Shown in pieces: positions 26,704 through 37,090 of a stretch of DNA of 64,000 nt (position 1 is its first letter; each line of letters begins with the position of its first letter). The notes under the pieces are model-generated. The model made no database searches. It saw only the letters and a program-made list of their open reading frames with translations, and was not told the origin of the DNA. Source of the DNA: Clostridium sp. AF15-31 (GTDB lineage Bacteria; Bacillota; Clostridia; Lachnospirales; Lachnospiraceae); the NCBI RefSeq assembly GCF_003461625.1, contig NZ_QTXL01000005.1, positions 198,378 through 262,377 on the forward strand, in the 5' to 3' direction. A program made the position numbers and the translations under genes.

Positions 26704-27642
26704 TCACCGCAACAGCTTCCGGACTTCGGTGTTGTAGGTATCCGGATCGTTGGCTTTGCGGATCTTTTTTAATATCTTCTGCTGGTCGGGAGCTTCAAAA
26801 AGACATTCCATAAACGACCACAACTCTTTCATCTTAAACATGACATTTCTCGCCCCAAGCCCTGCTTCCATATAACCGGCAAACAGTTCATCGTGGAATG
26901 CCAGAAGGATTCCTGCGTTATAACAGCACCTCTGTTCCGCAATCTCCTGTGGAAGAAACGGATTTCCTATGATTCCACGTCCGATCATGATCTTATCAAC
27001 CTGTGGATATCGTTCCTGAATATTTTTATAGCCGGCAGCATCGGTAATATCACCATTATAGCAAAGGACACTTTCTGTCTGCTCTCCGTATCGTTCTACT
27101 GCCAGATCGAACATAGCAAGATCTACGCTGCCACCATAATAATCTTCTCTGGTTCTTGGATGAATGATCACTTCGGTAAATGGATATTTCATTAATACAT
27201 CCAGTATATCCGGGAATTCATCTGCAAATTCCATTCCCAGTCTGGTCTTTACCGATATTTTGCAGATATCGGCTGCAAATATCTCCTCAAGGAAATGATC
27301 CAGCTTTACGGGATCTGCCAACATCCCTGAACCTTTTCCTTTTGAAACAACCGTACCGGAAGGACAGCCCATATTTATATTGATCTCATCATATCCCATA
27401 TCAGCTAAAGCTTTTGCCGCTTTTATAAAGCCTTCTGAATGATTCGTCAGAATCTGTGGGATCACCATTATGCCCGTATTATGTTCAGGGCGAACATCCG
27501 CCAGCTCACGATGTCTGAACGGTTTCCCCTTTGCAGGAGCTATAAAAGGCGTAAAATACCGATCGATTCCTCCAAAATATTTCTGGTATGCATTTCTGTA
27601 TATATATCCGGTTATCCCCTCTAAAGGTGCCAGATAGAGCAT
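26704..27642 (-). CDS. tRNA-dihydrouridine synthase (Dus family)
   Basis: This is an FMN-dependent enzyme that reduces uridines in the tRNA D arm. The TIM barrel starts 'LAPLEGITGYIYRNAY'. The catalytic Cys is in 'NINMGCPSGTVVSKGKGSGML', with 'ISVKTRLG', 'IIHPRTREDYYGG', 'YNGDIT' and 'MIGRGIIGNPF' in order. ATG 27642 has AAGGAG 8 nt upstream; the frame extends to 27696 without support. There are 312 residues. The Dus subclass (A, B or C) cannot be assigned from sequence reading alone. Confidence 0.92.
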   Translation of the reverse strand: MLYLAPLEGITGYIYRNAYQKYFGGIDRYFTPFIAPAKGKPFRHRELADVRPEHNTGIMVIPQILTNHSEGFIKAAKALADMGYDEININMGCPSGTVVSKGKGSGMLADPVKLDHFLEEIFAADICKISVKTRLGMEFADEFPDILDVLMKYPFTEVIIHPRTREDYYGGSVDLAMFDLAVERYGEQTESVLCYNGDITDAAGYKNIQERYPQVDKIMIGRGIIGNPFLPQEIAEQRCCYNAGILLAFHDELFAGYMEAGLGARNVMFKMKELWSFMECLFEAPDQQKILKKIRKANDPDTYNTEVRKLLR

Positions 27643-27747
27643 CTTAATTCTCCTTCCAATTATTAAAACATATGTCATCATGATAATCGCAGACACAGAC
27701 TTCTTATACTTTTATGTCATCACAGCAGTCGCCAAACTCAGTACTCA

Positions 27748-27795
27748 AATATAGCCAGTGATATATGTTATCTGCATATTCTCACCGGCTATATT
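27748..27795 (-). terminator. Terminator of guaB
   Basis: An inverted repeat of AATATAGCC-GTGA (27748-27761 with 27782-27795) lies 28 bp past the guaB stop. The T-run is short. Confidence 0.6.
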
Positions 27796-27822
27796 CTGAC
27801 TTATATTTCTATTATACTGTTA

Positions 27823-29283
<1,461 letters not shown>

Positions 29284-29310
29284 TCACTTTCTTTTTTTTA
29301 TTTGTAAGTT

Positions 29311-29350
29311 GATATAACAGGAGCATTCAAACGAACGCTCCTGTTATATC
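29311..29350 (-). promoter_or_regulatory. 5' leader stem-loop of guaB
   Basis: An 18-bp stem (29311-29328 with 29333-29350) has a 4-nt loop. The single difference between arms is a G-U pair if RNA is made from the minus strand but an A-C mismatch on the plus strand, which fits a guaB leader structure. It starts about 10 nt from the predicted transcript end and lacks a T-run, so it is not an obvious terminator. Confidence 0.75.
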
Positions 29351-29366
29351 CAAAATATATGATGCT

Positions 29367-29395
29367 ATGCTATCAAATAACCTATTTAATGTCAA
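29367..29395 (-). promoter_or_regulatory. Promoter of guaB
   Basis: On the minus strand, consensus TTGACA (29390-29395) and TAGCAT (29367-29372) are spaced by 17 bp. Predicted start is near 29360. Confidence 0.8.
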
Positions 29396-29446
29396 GATTA
29401 TTTATTACCAAAAAATTTCTTTTTTATGAGGAATTATCAGTTATCT

Positions 29447-31492
29447 TTAATTTTCTGCTACCGGAGCCTGATAAATAAACGCTTCCGACTTTCCGATATC
29501 AATGCTGTCATCACCAACCTGAGCAACATAGACTTCCTCACCATCGTCAAACGTGATATCAGGAATAAACAGAGTATTCCGGTCTATATAGATTGTTTCC
29601 TTCTTGAATCCGTTGTTGATCCAAACAAAACTGCATTCATTGAAATTCTCACCCTTGATATAATATCCATGGAGCTGCTCCGGTGCTTTCTCCGGGTCAT
29701 CGGACAATTTCTGATAATCGCCTTCTTTTATATCCGTAATATAGATTGGTTCTACACCATACTGCATATCGGTAGGCTCATATGGCCAGCCATCCGGATA
29801 CATATATCGCTTACCGTATAACATATCATATTCTACATTCCACATTACATCGCTGTATTCAGGATCATCTTCGCTGTAAAGTGTATGCACCTTCTGCATG
29901 GCACTCTTTTCAAGTCCGATCACATCAAACAGCTTCGTACTTAGATCATAAGCCGGAATGTCTTCATCTTTATCAATGAAATGCTTCATATTGCTCCATA
30001 TGAAATATTCCGTCTGGTACAGATTTCCATTCTCTACATCATCATTTGTCAGTTCAAATCCCGGTAAATGATCACCATACATTACCAGTACTACATCTTC
30101 ATCATAATTCTTCAGTTCTTCAATTAAATCCTTGATAAATTCATCCATCTCATGAAGCTGATTGCAATAATATGTCCATTCATTGTCCAGTTCTTCACTT
30201 CCCGTACCTGTTACTTTTACCGGATAGGAATAATTCTCATAATCTAATTCACTCGGATATCTTCCATGTCCCTGAACGCTGACCGTGAAGATAAAATCCT
30301 TGTCCTCTGTAGATTTCAGGGTCTTCATGATCTCTCCGGTCAGTACATTATCCTTTTCCCAGTTTTTCTGGGTATGCTCTACGTCATACATGTATTCCAT
30401 AGGGGTAAATGTATCAAAGCCAAGATTCTTGTATACGATATAACGGTCATAGAATGTACCGTCATGGTTATGCATCGCATGAGTAGAATAACCAAGCTTT
30501 TTAAACTGTGTCGCCATCGTCTCACAGGTTGTACTTCCAAGTACCGTCTTATATGGATATTCACCGGCACCGAAGTATGCCACATCAAATCCGGAAAGCA
30601 CCTCAAATTCTGAATTTGCCGTTCCCGCTCCGATTGCAGGCATCGTAAGGAAACCTGACGAACATTCTTCTTTTAATTTTGTGAAATTCGGAATCGGATT
30701 CATATTAAAAGATAATTCTTTTACATATGACGGATCCATGAAGGATTCCAACTGAACTACAATTACGTTTGGCTTTCTCTTTGCAAATTTTGCTCCCGAA
30801 GCTTTCACCGTATCCAGTTCATCCTTGATCTCAAGCATCTTTTCTTCACTGTAATCTGACGGTTCACTGATTCCGACATCCACTACACTGTTTGAAAAGC
30901 AATATACAAAACCATATTTATCATATGCTGTTGCCAGATTTGCAAAGTTATCCGAGATTGCCTGCGCATTTAATGCAATCTTTGTAAACAGCATAACCAT
31001 ACAGAAAGATGCAACGATCAGAACCGTTGTACGGATTCTGTAAATATTTCCCTGGATTGTCGGGGACTTTAAGAACAATATGATAACCGCTGCCAGTGCA
31101 ACAAATAACGCTACACCAATGAATACAACCTGCCATACTGAGAAATACTTATCAATGATGGTGATTGTATTTCTCGCCATCAGCATATCGATCGCTGAAA
31201 ACGGAGTGATACGAAAGCCTAAAACAATACAGTTCGTTACACCACAAAGCAGCCATGCAAATGAAATAATACCATAACCAAACACTCTCTTACGCATCAG
31301 CAGTGCCAATGTCAGAGTAAAAAAGATAATGGAACAGTTATACAGGAACACCAATGGTTCATTCACAATATATTTCATCGTATTGATAAATGAGTGTCTT
31401 CCCAATATCTCCAAAATAATATCCAGCACAATTGCAATCGCAACACACTGGAATATAGCTGTACTACACAATTTCTTCAATTTGTCTTTCAT
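29447..31492 (-). CDS. Lipoteichoic acid synthase family protein (LtaS-like sulfatase)
   Basis: This is a membrane phosphoglycerol transferase that would build or decorate polyglycerolphosphate on the outer face of the membrane. The 681 residues have five N-terminal membrane helices, then an extracellular alkaline-phosphatase/sulfatase fold: metal ligand Glu in 'VIVVQLESFMDPS', the catalytic Thr in 'AIGAGTANSEFEVLSG', and 'MYGDHLPGF' with the Asp-His pair. A C-terminal extension of about 90 residues beyond the enzyme domain is predicted beta-rich. Close paralogues include primases such as YvgJ, so the exact substrate is inferred. Confidence 0.88.
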   Translation of the reverse strand: MKDKLKKLCSTAIFQCVAIAIVLDIILEILGRHSFINTMKYIVNEPLVFLYNCSIIFFTLTLALLMRKRVFGYGIISFAWLLCGVTNCIVLGFRITPFSAIDMLMARNTITIIDKYFSVWQVVFIGVALFVALAAVIILFLKSPTIQGNIYRIRTTVLIVASFCMVMLFTKIALNAQAISDNFANLATAYDKYGFVYCFSNSVVDVGISEPSDYSEEKMLEIKDELDTVKASGAKFAKRKPNVIVVQLESFMDPSYVKELSFNMNPIPNFTKLKEECSSGFLTMPAIGAGTANSEFEVLSGFDVAYFGAGEYPYKTVLGSTTCETMATQFKKLGYSTHAMHNHDGTFYDRYIVYKNLGFDTFTPMEYMYDVEHTQKNWEKDNVLTGEIMKTLKSTEDKDFIFTVSVQGHGRYPSELDYENYSYPVKVTGTGSEELDNEWTYYCNQLHEMDEFIKDLIEELKNYDEDVVLVMYGDHLPGFELTNDDVENGNLYQTEYFIWSNMKHFIDKDEDIPAYDLSTKLFDVIGLEKSAMQKVHTLYSEDDPEYSDVMWNVEYDMLYGKRYMYPDGWPYEPTDMQYGVEPIYITDIKEGDYQKLSDDPEKAPEQLHGYYIKGENFNECSFVWINNGFKKETIYIDRNTLFIPDITFDDGEEVYVAQVGDDSIDIGKSEAFIYQAPVAEN

Positions 31493-31898
31493 CTAAAACT
31501 CCATTCTGCCGTGATTCGGCAACCACTAACCAAATACTTAATGCAATCCTGTTATCTTATTCATAAACCGGTAATTTCAGAATAAGATTAAATCGGTTTC
31601 ATTATAGCATCCCTTTCTTTTTATTCAATCCGCAAATTTTACAAATAATTACCTCATTTTTTCATTTTTTGCGTAATTTTTACTTACTTTTCTTCTATCT
31701 ATATCTTTGGGAATGCTTTATATGATGGGAAAATATCATATTTCGGAGGAAACTACAATAAAACAATTATTAAATCTTCTTTAGGATTATTAAGAAGAAG
31801 CCCTTTGTTCCAGCATCGGATCATCGAAAGTCAGTCGTCTATGCTACTGTTTTTCTGATAAATAGCAGTGGCTCATTGAGGTTCAAAGTATCAACCAC
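31493..31898. other. Intergenic region without recognised gene
   Basis: This gap of about 400 bp between the LTA synthase start and the tRNA-Gly terminator is AT-rich. It contains a GGAGG site near 31746 followed only by a very short open frame. I see no RNA gene, repeat or convincing coding sequence. Confidence 0.5.
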
Positions 31899-31929
31899 AA
31901 AAAAAGAAGCCTTAAATCTTAAGACTTCT
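31899..31929 (-). terminator. Terminator of tRNA-Gly
   Basis: On the minus strand, AGAAGTCTTAAG pairs with TTTAAGGCTTCT and is followed by seven T residues. Confidence 0.85.
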
Positions 31930-31939
31930 AAAAAATAAG

Positions 31940-32011
<72 letters not shown>

Positions 32012-32016
32012 ATTTT

Positions 32017-32050
32017 CCATTGTTGTGATTTATTTGCCTCACAACAATGG
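32017..32050 (-). promoter_or_regulatory. 5' leader stem-loop before tRNA-Gly
   Basis: A perfect 12-bp inverted repeat (32017-32028 with 32039-32050, CCATTGTTGTGA) fills the space between the -10 box and the tRNA. It begins at or next to the predicted transcription start and ends 5 bp before the mature tRNA. Confidence 0.7.
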
Positions 32051-32052
32051 AT

Positions 32053-32081
32053 ATGTTATCATAAGACGTTGTATCTGTCAA
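32053..32081 (-). promoter_or_regulatory. Promoter of tRNA-Gly
   Basis: On the minus strand, consensus TTGACA (32076-32081) and TAACAT (32053-32058) are spaced by 17 bp. Confidence 0.85.
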
Positions 32082-32138
32082 CAACTTTTTTCAACTTTTT
32101 TAAATATTTTTTTCACGCAATGAATTACCGCATTGAGC

Positions 32139-33119
32139 CTAGTTGTTTTCATCCTCTGAAGGCGCTTGAACAGACTCATTTTCAATGGTCTGCAACTGCC
32201 CTTTTGCTCTGCGAACATAGCCAACGATGAGCACAACTGCACCAACTAAAAAGCATGCAAATCCAAGGAGCTGTGATACACGGATACCGGAATTGCCGAT
32301 CATTAAGGAATCTGTACGAAGTCCTTCAATGATACATCTTCCAAGTCCATAGCCTGCTACATAGATAAATGCGAATTCACCTGTAAACTTCTGATGCTTT
32401 CTATATATAAGAAGAAAGATCAGCAACATCAGATTCCAGAGTGACTCATACAGGAACGTAGGATGTACTGTTATACATTCCATACCATGAAGCATCTGTG
32501 TATTTGCAAGCATGGTATCTGAGATCACTCCACTGCTGATCAGACTGTTTAGTGTTCCTTCATGTCTGTAATAATCAAGAGGGATTCCCATCGCAAATAC
32601 AGAATCTGTATACGCACCAAACGCCTCCCTGTTGAAGAAATTGCCCCAGCGTCCAAGAATCTGTCCGATCAGCAGACCAAACGCTGCTGTGTCGGCAAGC
32701 CGAAGCACATTTACCTTCCGCCTCTTCGCAAAGATGCATCCGGTAATAATACCAGCAATTACACCACCATAGATTGCAAGTCCGCCACCTCTGATATTTA
32801 ACATACCAAGGATGGTTTCTTTTACATTTCCCGCCACTATATACTGATCCAGCCGGAACAATATATAATAAATTCTTGCGCCTAAGATTACCGGAATGAT
32901 CAGGATCAGGATAAAGTCCAGATACATTTCCGGATCCTGCCCTGTTCGTTTCGCTTCATTTGTCACAAGGAAGTAGGCAAGGATAAATCCACACATAATG
33001 ATGATACCGTAAAACCGGATCTCAAAGCTGCCAATGGATATATGATCACCTACATGCTTCAGGAAGATTCCCAAATGCGGAAAGATAATACTGTTAAAAT
33101 ATTCTGAAATAGTTTCCAT
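32139..33119 (-). CDS. lgt: Prolipoprotein diacylglyceryl transferase
   Basis: Lgt transfers diacylglycerol from phosphatidylglycerol to the lipobox cysteine of prelipoproteins at the membrane. There are seven or so membrane helices. The signature 'GQILGRWGNFFNREAFG' includes the essential Arg and Asn, and the catalytic-type 'FLYESLWN' and 'GLGRCIIEGLR' (Arg) segments follow. The 326 residues include a charged Gln/Glu-rich tail. ATG 33119 follows TTTAGGAG. It is 29 bp downstream of ychF. Confidence 0.95.
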   Translation of the reverse strand: METISEYFNSIIFPHLGIFLKHVGDHISIGSFEIRFYGIIIMCGFILAYFLVTNEAKRTGQDPEMYLDFILILIIPVILGARIYYILFRLDQYIVAGNVKETILGMLNIRGGGLAIYGGVIAGIITGCIFAKRRKVNVLRLADTAAFGLLIGQILGRWGNFFNREAFGAYTDSVFAMGIPLDYYRHEGTLNSLISSGVISDTMLANTQMLHGMECITVHPTFLYESLWNLMLLIFLLIYRKHQKFTGEFAFIYVAGYGLGRCIIEGLRTDSLMIGNSGIRVSQLLGFACFLVGAVVLIVGYVRRAKGQLQTIENESVQAPSEDENN

Positions 33120-33148
33120 TTTCTTGTTATCTCCTAAAGGAAGCTGTT

Positions 33149-34246
33149 TTATACGTTGAACTTAAAGAGGATGACATCTCCGTCCTCTACCACATATTCT
33201 TTACCTTCCTGTCTTACCAGACCTTTTTCTTTGGCAGCTACCATATTGCCACATTCCATAAGATCTTTATAGCTTACAACCTCTGCCTTGATGAATCCAC
33301 GCTCAAAATCAGAATGGATCTTGCCGGCTGCTCCCGGCGCTTTTGTTCCCTTCTTGATCGTCCATGCTCTGGATTCTGTCTCACCGGCTGTCAGATAACT
33401 GATCAGTCCAAGCAGTGAATAGCTTGCCTTTATCAGTTTATCAAGACCGGATTCTTTTACTCCAAGATCTTCCAAAAACATTTTCTTTTCTTCGTCATCC
33501 AGTTCTGCCAGCTCCTGCTCGATCTGTGCACAGACAACAAATACTTCTGAATCAAATTCTTTTGCATATTCTTTTACTTTCTGAACATACTCATTTGATG
33601 CTCCATCATCTGCTACATCGTCTTCGCTTACATTTGCTGCGAAAATAACCGGTTTCCATGTAAGAAGGTTGTATTCCTCGATCCAACCCTGTTCGTCCTC
33701 GTCTGTTACCTCAAGAGTCTTTGCAAGCTTGCCTTCCTCCAAATGTGCTTTGATACGCTGCTGGAAATCCAGCTCCTTTGCAAGCATCTTATCATTTCTT
33801 GCACCTCGTATCGTCTTTGCTATTCTACGATCCAGAACTTCAATATCGGAAAAGATCAGCTCCAGATTAATCGTTTCAATATCACGGATCGGATCAACCG
33901 AACCATCTACATGAATAACATTTGTATCTTCAAAGCATCTGACAACATGAACGATCGCATCTACCTCTCTGATATTTGCAAGGAACTGGTTTCCCAGACC
34001 TTCGCCTTTGGATGCGCCCTTTACGAGTCCTGCGATATCTACGAATTCAATAACTGCAGGAGTGGTCTTTGCCGAGTGATACATCTCTGTCAGCTTGTCT
34101 AACCTCTCATCCGGTACTGCAACGACACCTACATTGGGGTCGATGGTACAGAATGGATAGTTTGCTGATTCTGCACCTGCTTTTGTCAGAGAGTTAAATA
34201 ATGTACTTTTTCCAACATTGGGAAGTCCAACTATGCCGAGCTTCAT
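33149..34246 (-). CDS. ychF: Redox-regulated ATPase YchF (Obg-like)
   Basis: This is an Obg-family P-loop NTPase that prefers ATP and associates with ribosomes, with roles in translation fidelity and oxidative stress. Walker A is '[14 protein letters not shown]' at the N-terminus, switch II '[20 protein letters not shown]', and the specificity segment 'FAANVSEDD' replaces the usual NKxD, as in YchF. The C-terminal TGS domain has '[25 protein letters not shown]'. The 365 residues are normal length. Confidence 0.95.
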   Translation of the reverse strand: MKLGIVGLPNVGKSTLFNSLTKAGAESANYPFCTIDPNVGVVAVPDERLDKLTEMYHSAKTTPAVIEFVDIAGLVKGASKGEGLGNQFLANIREVDAIVHVVRCFEDTNVIHVDGSVDPIRDIETINLELIFSDIEVLDRRIAKTIRGARNDKMLAKELDFQQRIKAHLEEGKLAKTLEVTDEDEQGWIEEYNLLTWKPVIFAANVSEDDVADDGASNEYVQKVKEYAKEFDSEVFVVCAQIEQELAELDDEEKKMFLEDLGVKESGLDKLIKASYSLLGLISYLTAGETESRAWTIKKGTKAPGAAGKIHSDFERGFIKAEVVSYKDLMECGNMVAAKEKGLVRQEGKEYVVEDGDVILFKFNV

Positions 34247-34394
34247 GGTTATAATTCCTCCTTAAAACCTTGATTTATAAGGTCATACAACTCATACCAT
34301 TCAGCCATATTACGTTATGTCAGATGGCCGTTCAAAGTTGATGCCACAAGGTAATTTTTCTCTGTATTCTTGTTCTTTACCTGTATAATGGCGC

Positions 34395-34437
34395 AAAAAA
34401 GCCCCAAAATAGCACGATGATTATACTACATTGGGGC
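34395..34437 (-). terminator. Terminator of the TraX-family gene
   Basis: On the minus strand, a GCCCCAA/TTGGGGC stem is followed by TTTTTT, 43 bp past the traX stop. Confidence 0.8.
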
Positions 34438-34479
34438 ATAAAATTCAATGATTATCAGCCGGTTGCCGTCAAATTACTG

Positions 34480-35181
34480 TCAAATTCCAAGACACATTCT
34501 CAGAATTCCCAATATCAGAAGATGCACCGGATAAAACAAATAGTTCACAAGCTTATTCTGCTTTCCACGCTTTCCATTATAAGTAAGCATCAGGCCAAAA
34601 CCCAGCAGTGCCCATGGTTCCTTATACATCGATGCAAAATTAAACGGAATAGCAATAATCGGTCTGTCATGAAAAAGATACAGAAAATAACCGATCAACA
34701 CCGCATGGGAATCATAATCCAGACTCAGATTCATGGCTATCAGACAAGTTACTGCTACAATTATAAAAGATACAAGATACCACAAGAACTTGGGCAGTGT
34801 CTGCATCTTCTTTTTCAGGGCATCAATAATCCAGATCATCGCCAACACCAGTGCAAGCGTAAACATGATATTATTCCAGTTTGGTTCAAAAAATACATTA
34901 GATGTACACATATCAAACGGAACCTCTGATATAATTCCAAATACCAGGAGTGTTCCCAAATATCTCCATCGATTTCTCGTTTTAAAATATCCCTCCACCA
35001 ACAGGGAAATAAAGATAGGAAATGCGATCCTGCCTAATATATCAAACAGTTCACTCATGACTATTAAAGCCTTACTGTTAAAATATATGAAAAATGTTTT
35101 ATTAACATGATCGATCAACATTGAAGCAAATGCTATATATTTCAGTTGTGCACCGGATAATAATTTTATCTTTTCTTTCAT
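34480..35181 (-). CDS. TraX family membrane protein
   Basis: This is a 233-residue integral membrane protein of the TraX family, named for the F-pilin N-acetyltransferase; chromosomal Firmicutes members are of unknown role. The recognisable N-terminus 'LSGAQLKYIAFASMLIDHVNK' and C-terminus 'NKLVNYLFYPVHLLILGILR' both match, with seven or eight membrane helices between. It lies 20 bp after the rRNA methyltransferase gene and is probably cotranscribed with it. No conjugation genes are near, so a transfer role is unlikely. Confidence 0.85.
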   Translation of the reverse strand: MKEKIKLLSGAQLKYIAFASMLIDHVNKTFFIYFNSKALIVMSELFDILGRIAFPIFISLLVEGYFKTRNRWRYLGTLLVFGIISEVPFDMCTSNVFFEPNWNNIMFTLALVLAMIWIIDALKKKMQTLPKFLWYLVSFIIVAVTCLIAMNLSLDYDSHAVLIGYFLYLFHDRPIIAIPFNFASMYKEPWALLGFGLMLTYNGKRGKQNKLVNYLFYPVHLLILGILRMCLGI

Positions 35182-35200
35182 CTTTAATAACGTTCCTCTC

Positions 35201-36409
35201 CTACTTAAAAATAACTCTGTCTCTCGTCAATAGCGTAACAACCTCTGTATGCTCAGTAAATGGGAAGAGATCAAATGGTGTGATCTTTAACACCTGATAG
35301 CCATGTGTGGTCAGATACTTCAGATCCCTAGCAAGGGTATCCGGTCCACAGGAAATATAAACTACCTTACGCGGAGACAGAGTCACAACAGAAGAAAGAA
35401 ATTCTTCTGTGCTTCCTGAACGAGGCGGATCCATAAACACAACATCAATATGCTCATCTGCGTCTGCCAGTTCTACCATAAACCTGCCTGCATCATTTGC
35501 ATAGAACTCGATATTTTCTATCTTGTTCATCCGGCTGTTAATCTTCGCATCACGGATTGCTTCTGCATTCAGTTCCACACCAATCACTCGTTTTGCCCGG
35601 TCGCTTGCAACGATACCGATCGTTCCGATTCCGCAATATGCATCTATCACCGTCTCTTTCTTTTTCAGATCCGCATATTTGATCGCCTTGTTATATAATT
35701 TCTCCGTCTGAACAGAATTGATCTGGTAAAAGCTTCCCGGCGACAGACGAAACCGTTTGCCACAGAGAACATCTTCTATATAGCCTTTGCCATAGATGAC
35801 CTGATTTCGGTCACCTAACACCATATTCGTATCCTTTGTATTTATATTCTGAACGATCGTTGTGATCTCCGGATGAAGCTTCAAAAGTGCATTTGCAAAA
35901 TTCTTCTTCGACGGAAATACCGGAGATGCCGTCACAATGATCACCATGATCTGTCCGGTCTGATGTGCTGTCCGGATCAGTACATGACGGATCAGTCCAT
36001 ATCCGCTGTCTTCATTATAGATCATCATTTTAAATGACCGGAACAGCCCTGTGATATCCTGAATGATCGCATCCGCCCGCTGATCTTCGATCTTGCAGCC
36101 TTTTGTCTCTATGACATTATGAGTACCCTCCTGATATCGGCCGGAGATGATCGTACCATTCTTCAGTTTTCTGAATTCCGCACATACTTTGTTCCTGTAA
36201 TAATACGGATTTTCCATTCCCACGATTGGATCGACCGGTGCAAATCCTGAAAGCAGCTTTTCCATCTCTGTCTGCTTCTTTACAAGTAATCTCCGGTATT
36301 CTTCGTCTGTATATTCGTATGCCACGGGGTTGGGTTTCTTATTTGGGGACTGGACTTTTCTGCCATCCGGTTTTCTATTTCCCGGCTGTCCCTTTATATT
36401 TTCTTTCAT
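35201..36409 (-). CDS. 23S rRNA (uracil-5)-methyltransferase, TrmA/RlmD family
   Basis: This SAM-dependent m5U methyltransferase has 402 residues. The fold is seen in 'FYQINSVQTEKLYNKAI', SAM motif 'VIDAYCGIGTIGIVAS', 'VIGVELNAEA', 'FMDPPRSGS', and the nucleophile region 'VVYISCGPDTLARDL'. The N-terminal TRAM domain and the four-cysteine Fe-S motif of RlmD are missing; a basic Lys/Pro/Asn tail takes their place. This resembles short Firmicutes members with unassigned target base. Confidence 0.88.
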   Translation of the reverse strand: MKENIKGQPGNRKPDGRKVQSPNKKPNPVAYEYTDEEYRRLLVKKQTEMEKLLSGFAPVDPIVGMENPYYYRNKVCAEFRKLKNGTIISGRYQEGTHNVIETKGCKIEDQRADAIIQDITGLFRSFKMMIYNEDSGYGLIRHVLIRTAHQTGQIMVIIVTASPVFPSKKNFANALLKLHPEITTIVQNINTKDTNMVLGDRNQVIYGKGYIEDVLCGKRFRLSPGSFYQINSVQTEKLYNKAIKYADLKKKETVIDAYCGIGTIGIVASDRAKRVIGVELNAEAIRDAKINSRMNKIENIEFYANDAGRFMVELADADEHIDVVFMDPPRSGSTEEFLSSVVTLSPRKVVYISCGPDTLARDLKYLTTHGYQVLKITPFDLFPFTEHTEVVTLLTRDRVIFK

Positions 36410-36516
36410 ATTTTATTTCCTTTCAAATCTCTCGTCTAAACATAGCAAAAACCAAACACATGGTCAACAACATTTCCCTGAATGTATATGACTTATGGCC
36501 TGGTTTTTTCTTTGCT

Positions 36517-37062
36517 CTATGCTTCACCTGTCAGGACGACTTTTGTCATATCGTGTCCGACCGCATCCAGATACAATCCGAATACATCTGCCGTGCGCAT
36601 CCGCAGACTGGATGTATTCACACATGGGTGGCAGCCAAGATACTCGCCTTTTAATATGTCTTCATCCACCAGCAGCCGTACATGATGCTCCGTATCATTC
36701 ATCAGTCCCATGACACTGACAGCCCCCGGTTCGATATCCAGATATTTCTCCATGTCCTCAGCCGATGCAAATGACAGTCTTGCGCTCCCGATCTGTGAAG
36801 TGATCTCCTTCGTTTTAAACGGCTTGTCTCCCGGCATCATCAACAGATAAAACTGTGTCTTCTGACGATTGCACAGGAAAAGATTCTTACAGATTGTCGC
36901 CTGCAACATCTTATCAATCTCCTCACATACTTCCATCGTAAATGCCGGTTCATGGTCGACTCTCTTATATTCTATTCCAAGATGGTCAAGAAAATCATAT
37001 ACCCGAATCTCCTTCTCCAGTCTTCCTTCCGTATTCTCCGGTCTTCCATCCAAAAGTTCCAA
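36517..37062 (-). CDS. YbaK/ProX-like prolyl-tRNA editing protein
   Basis: This is a stand-alone editing domain that deacylates mischarged tRNA, typically Ala-tRNA-Pro. Family landmarks are 'LGIEYKRVDHEPAFTMEVCEEID', 'KNLFLCNRQKTQFYLLMMPGDK', 'LSFASAEDMEKYLDIEPGAVSVMGLMND' and 'GCHPCVNTSSLRMRTADV'. The frame is open far upstream but would overlap the EAL gene by about 100 bp. A GGGAGG site lies 8 nt from CTG 37065 and 11 nt from TTG 37062, with no ATG in range, so a non-ATG start is likely (181 residues). Confidence 0.85.
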   Translation of the reverse strand: MELLDGRPENTEGRLEKEIRVYDFLDHLGIEYKRVDHEPAFTMEVCEEIDKMLQATICKNLFLCNRQKTQFYLLMMPGDKPFKTKEITSQIGSARLSFASAEDMEKYLDIEPGAVSVMGLMNDTEHHVRLLVDEDILKGEYLGCHPCVNTSSLRMRTADVFGLYLDAVGHDMTKVVLTGEA

Positions 37063-37090
37063 CAGTACTTTGTCCTCCCGTTCCTTATAT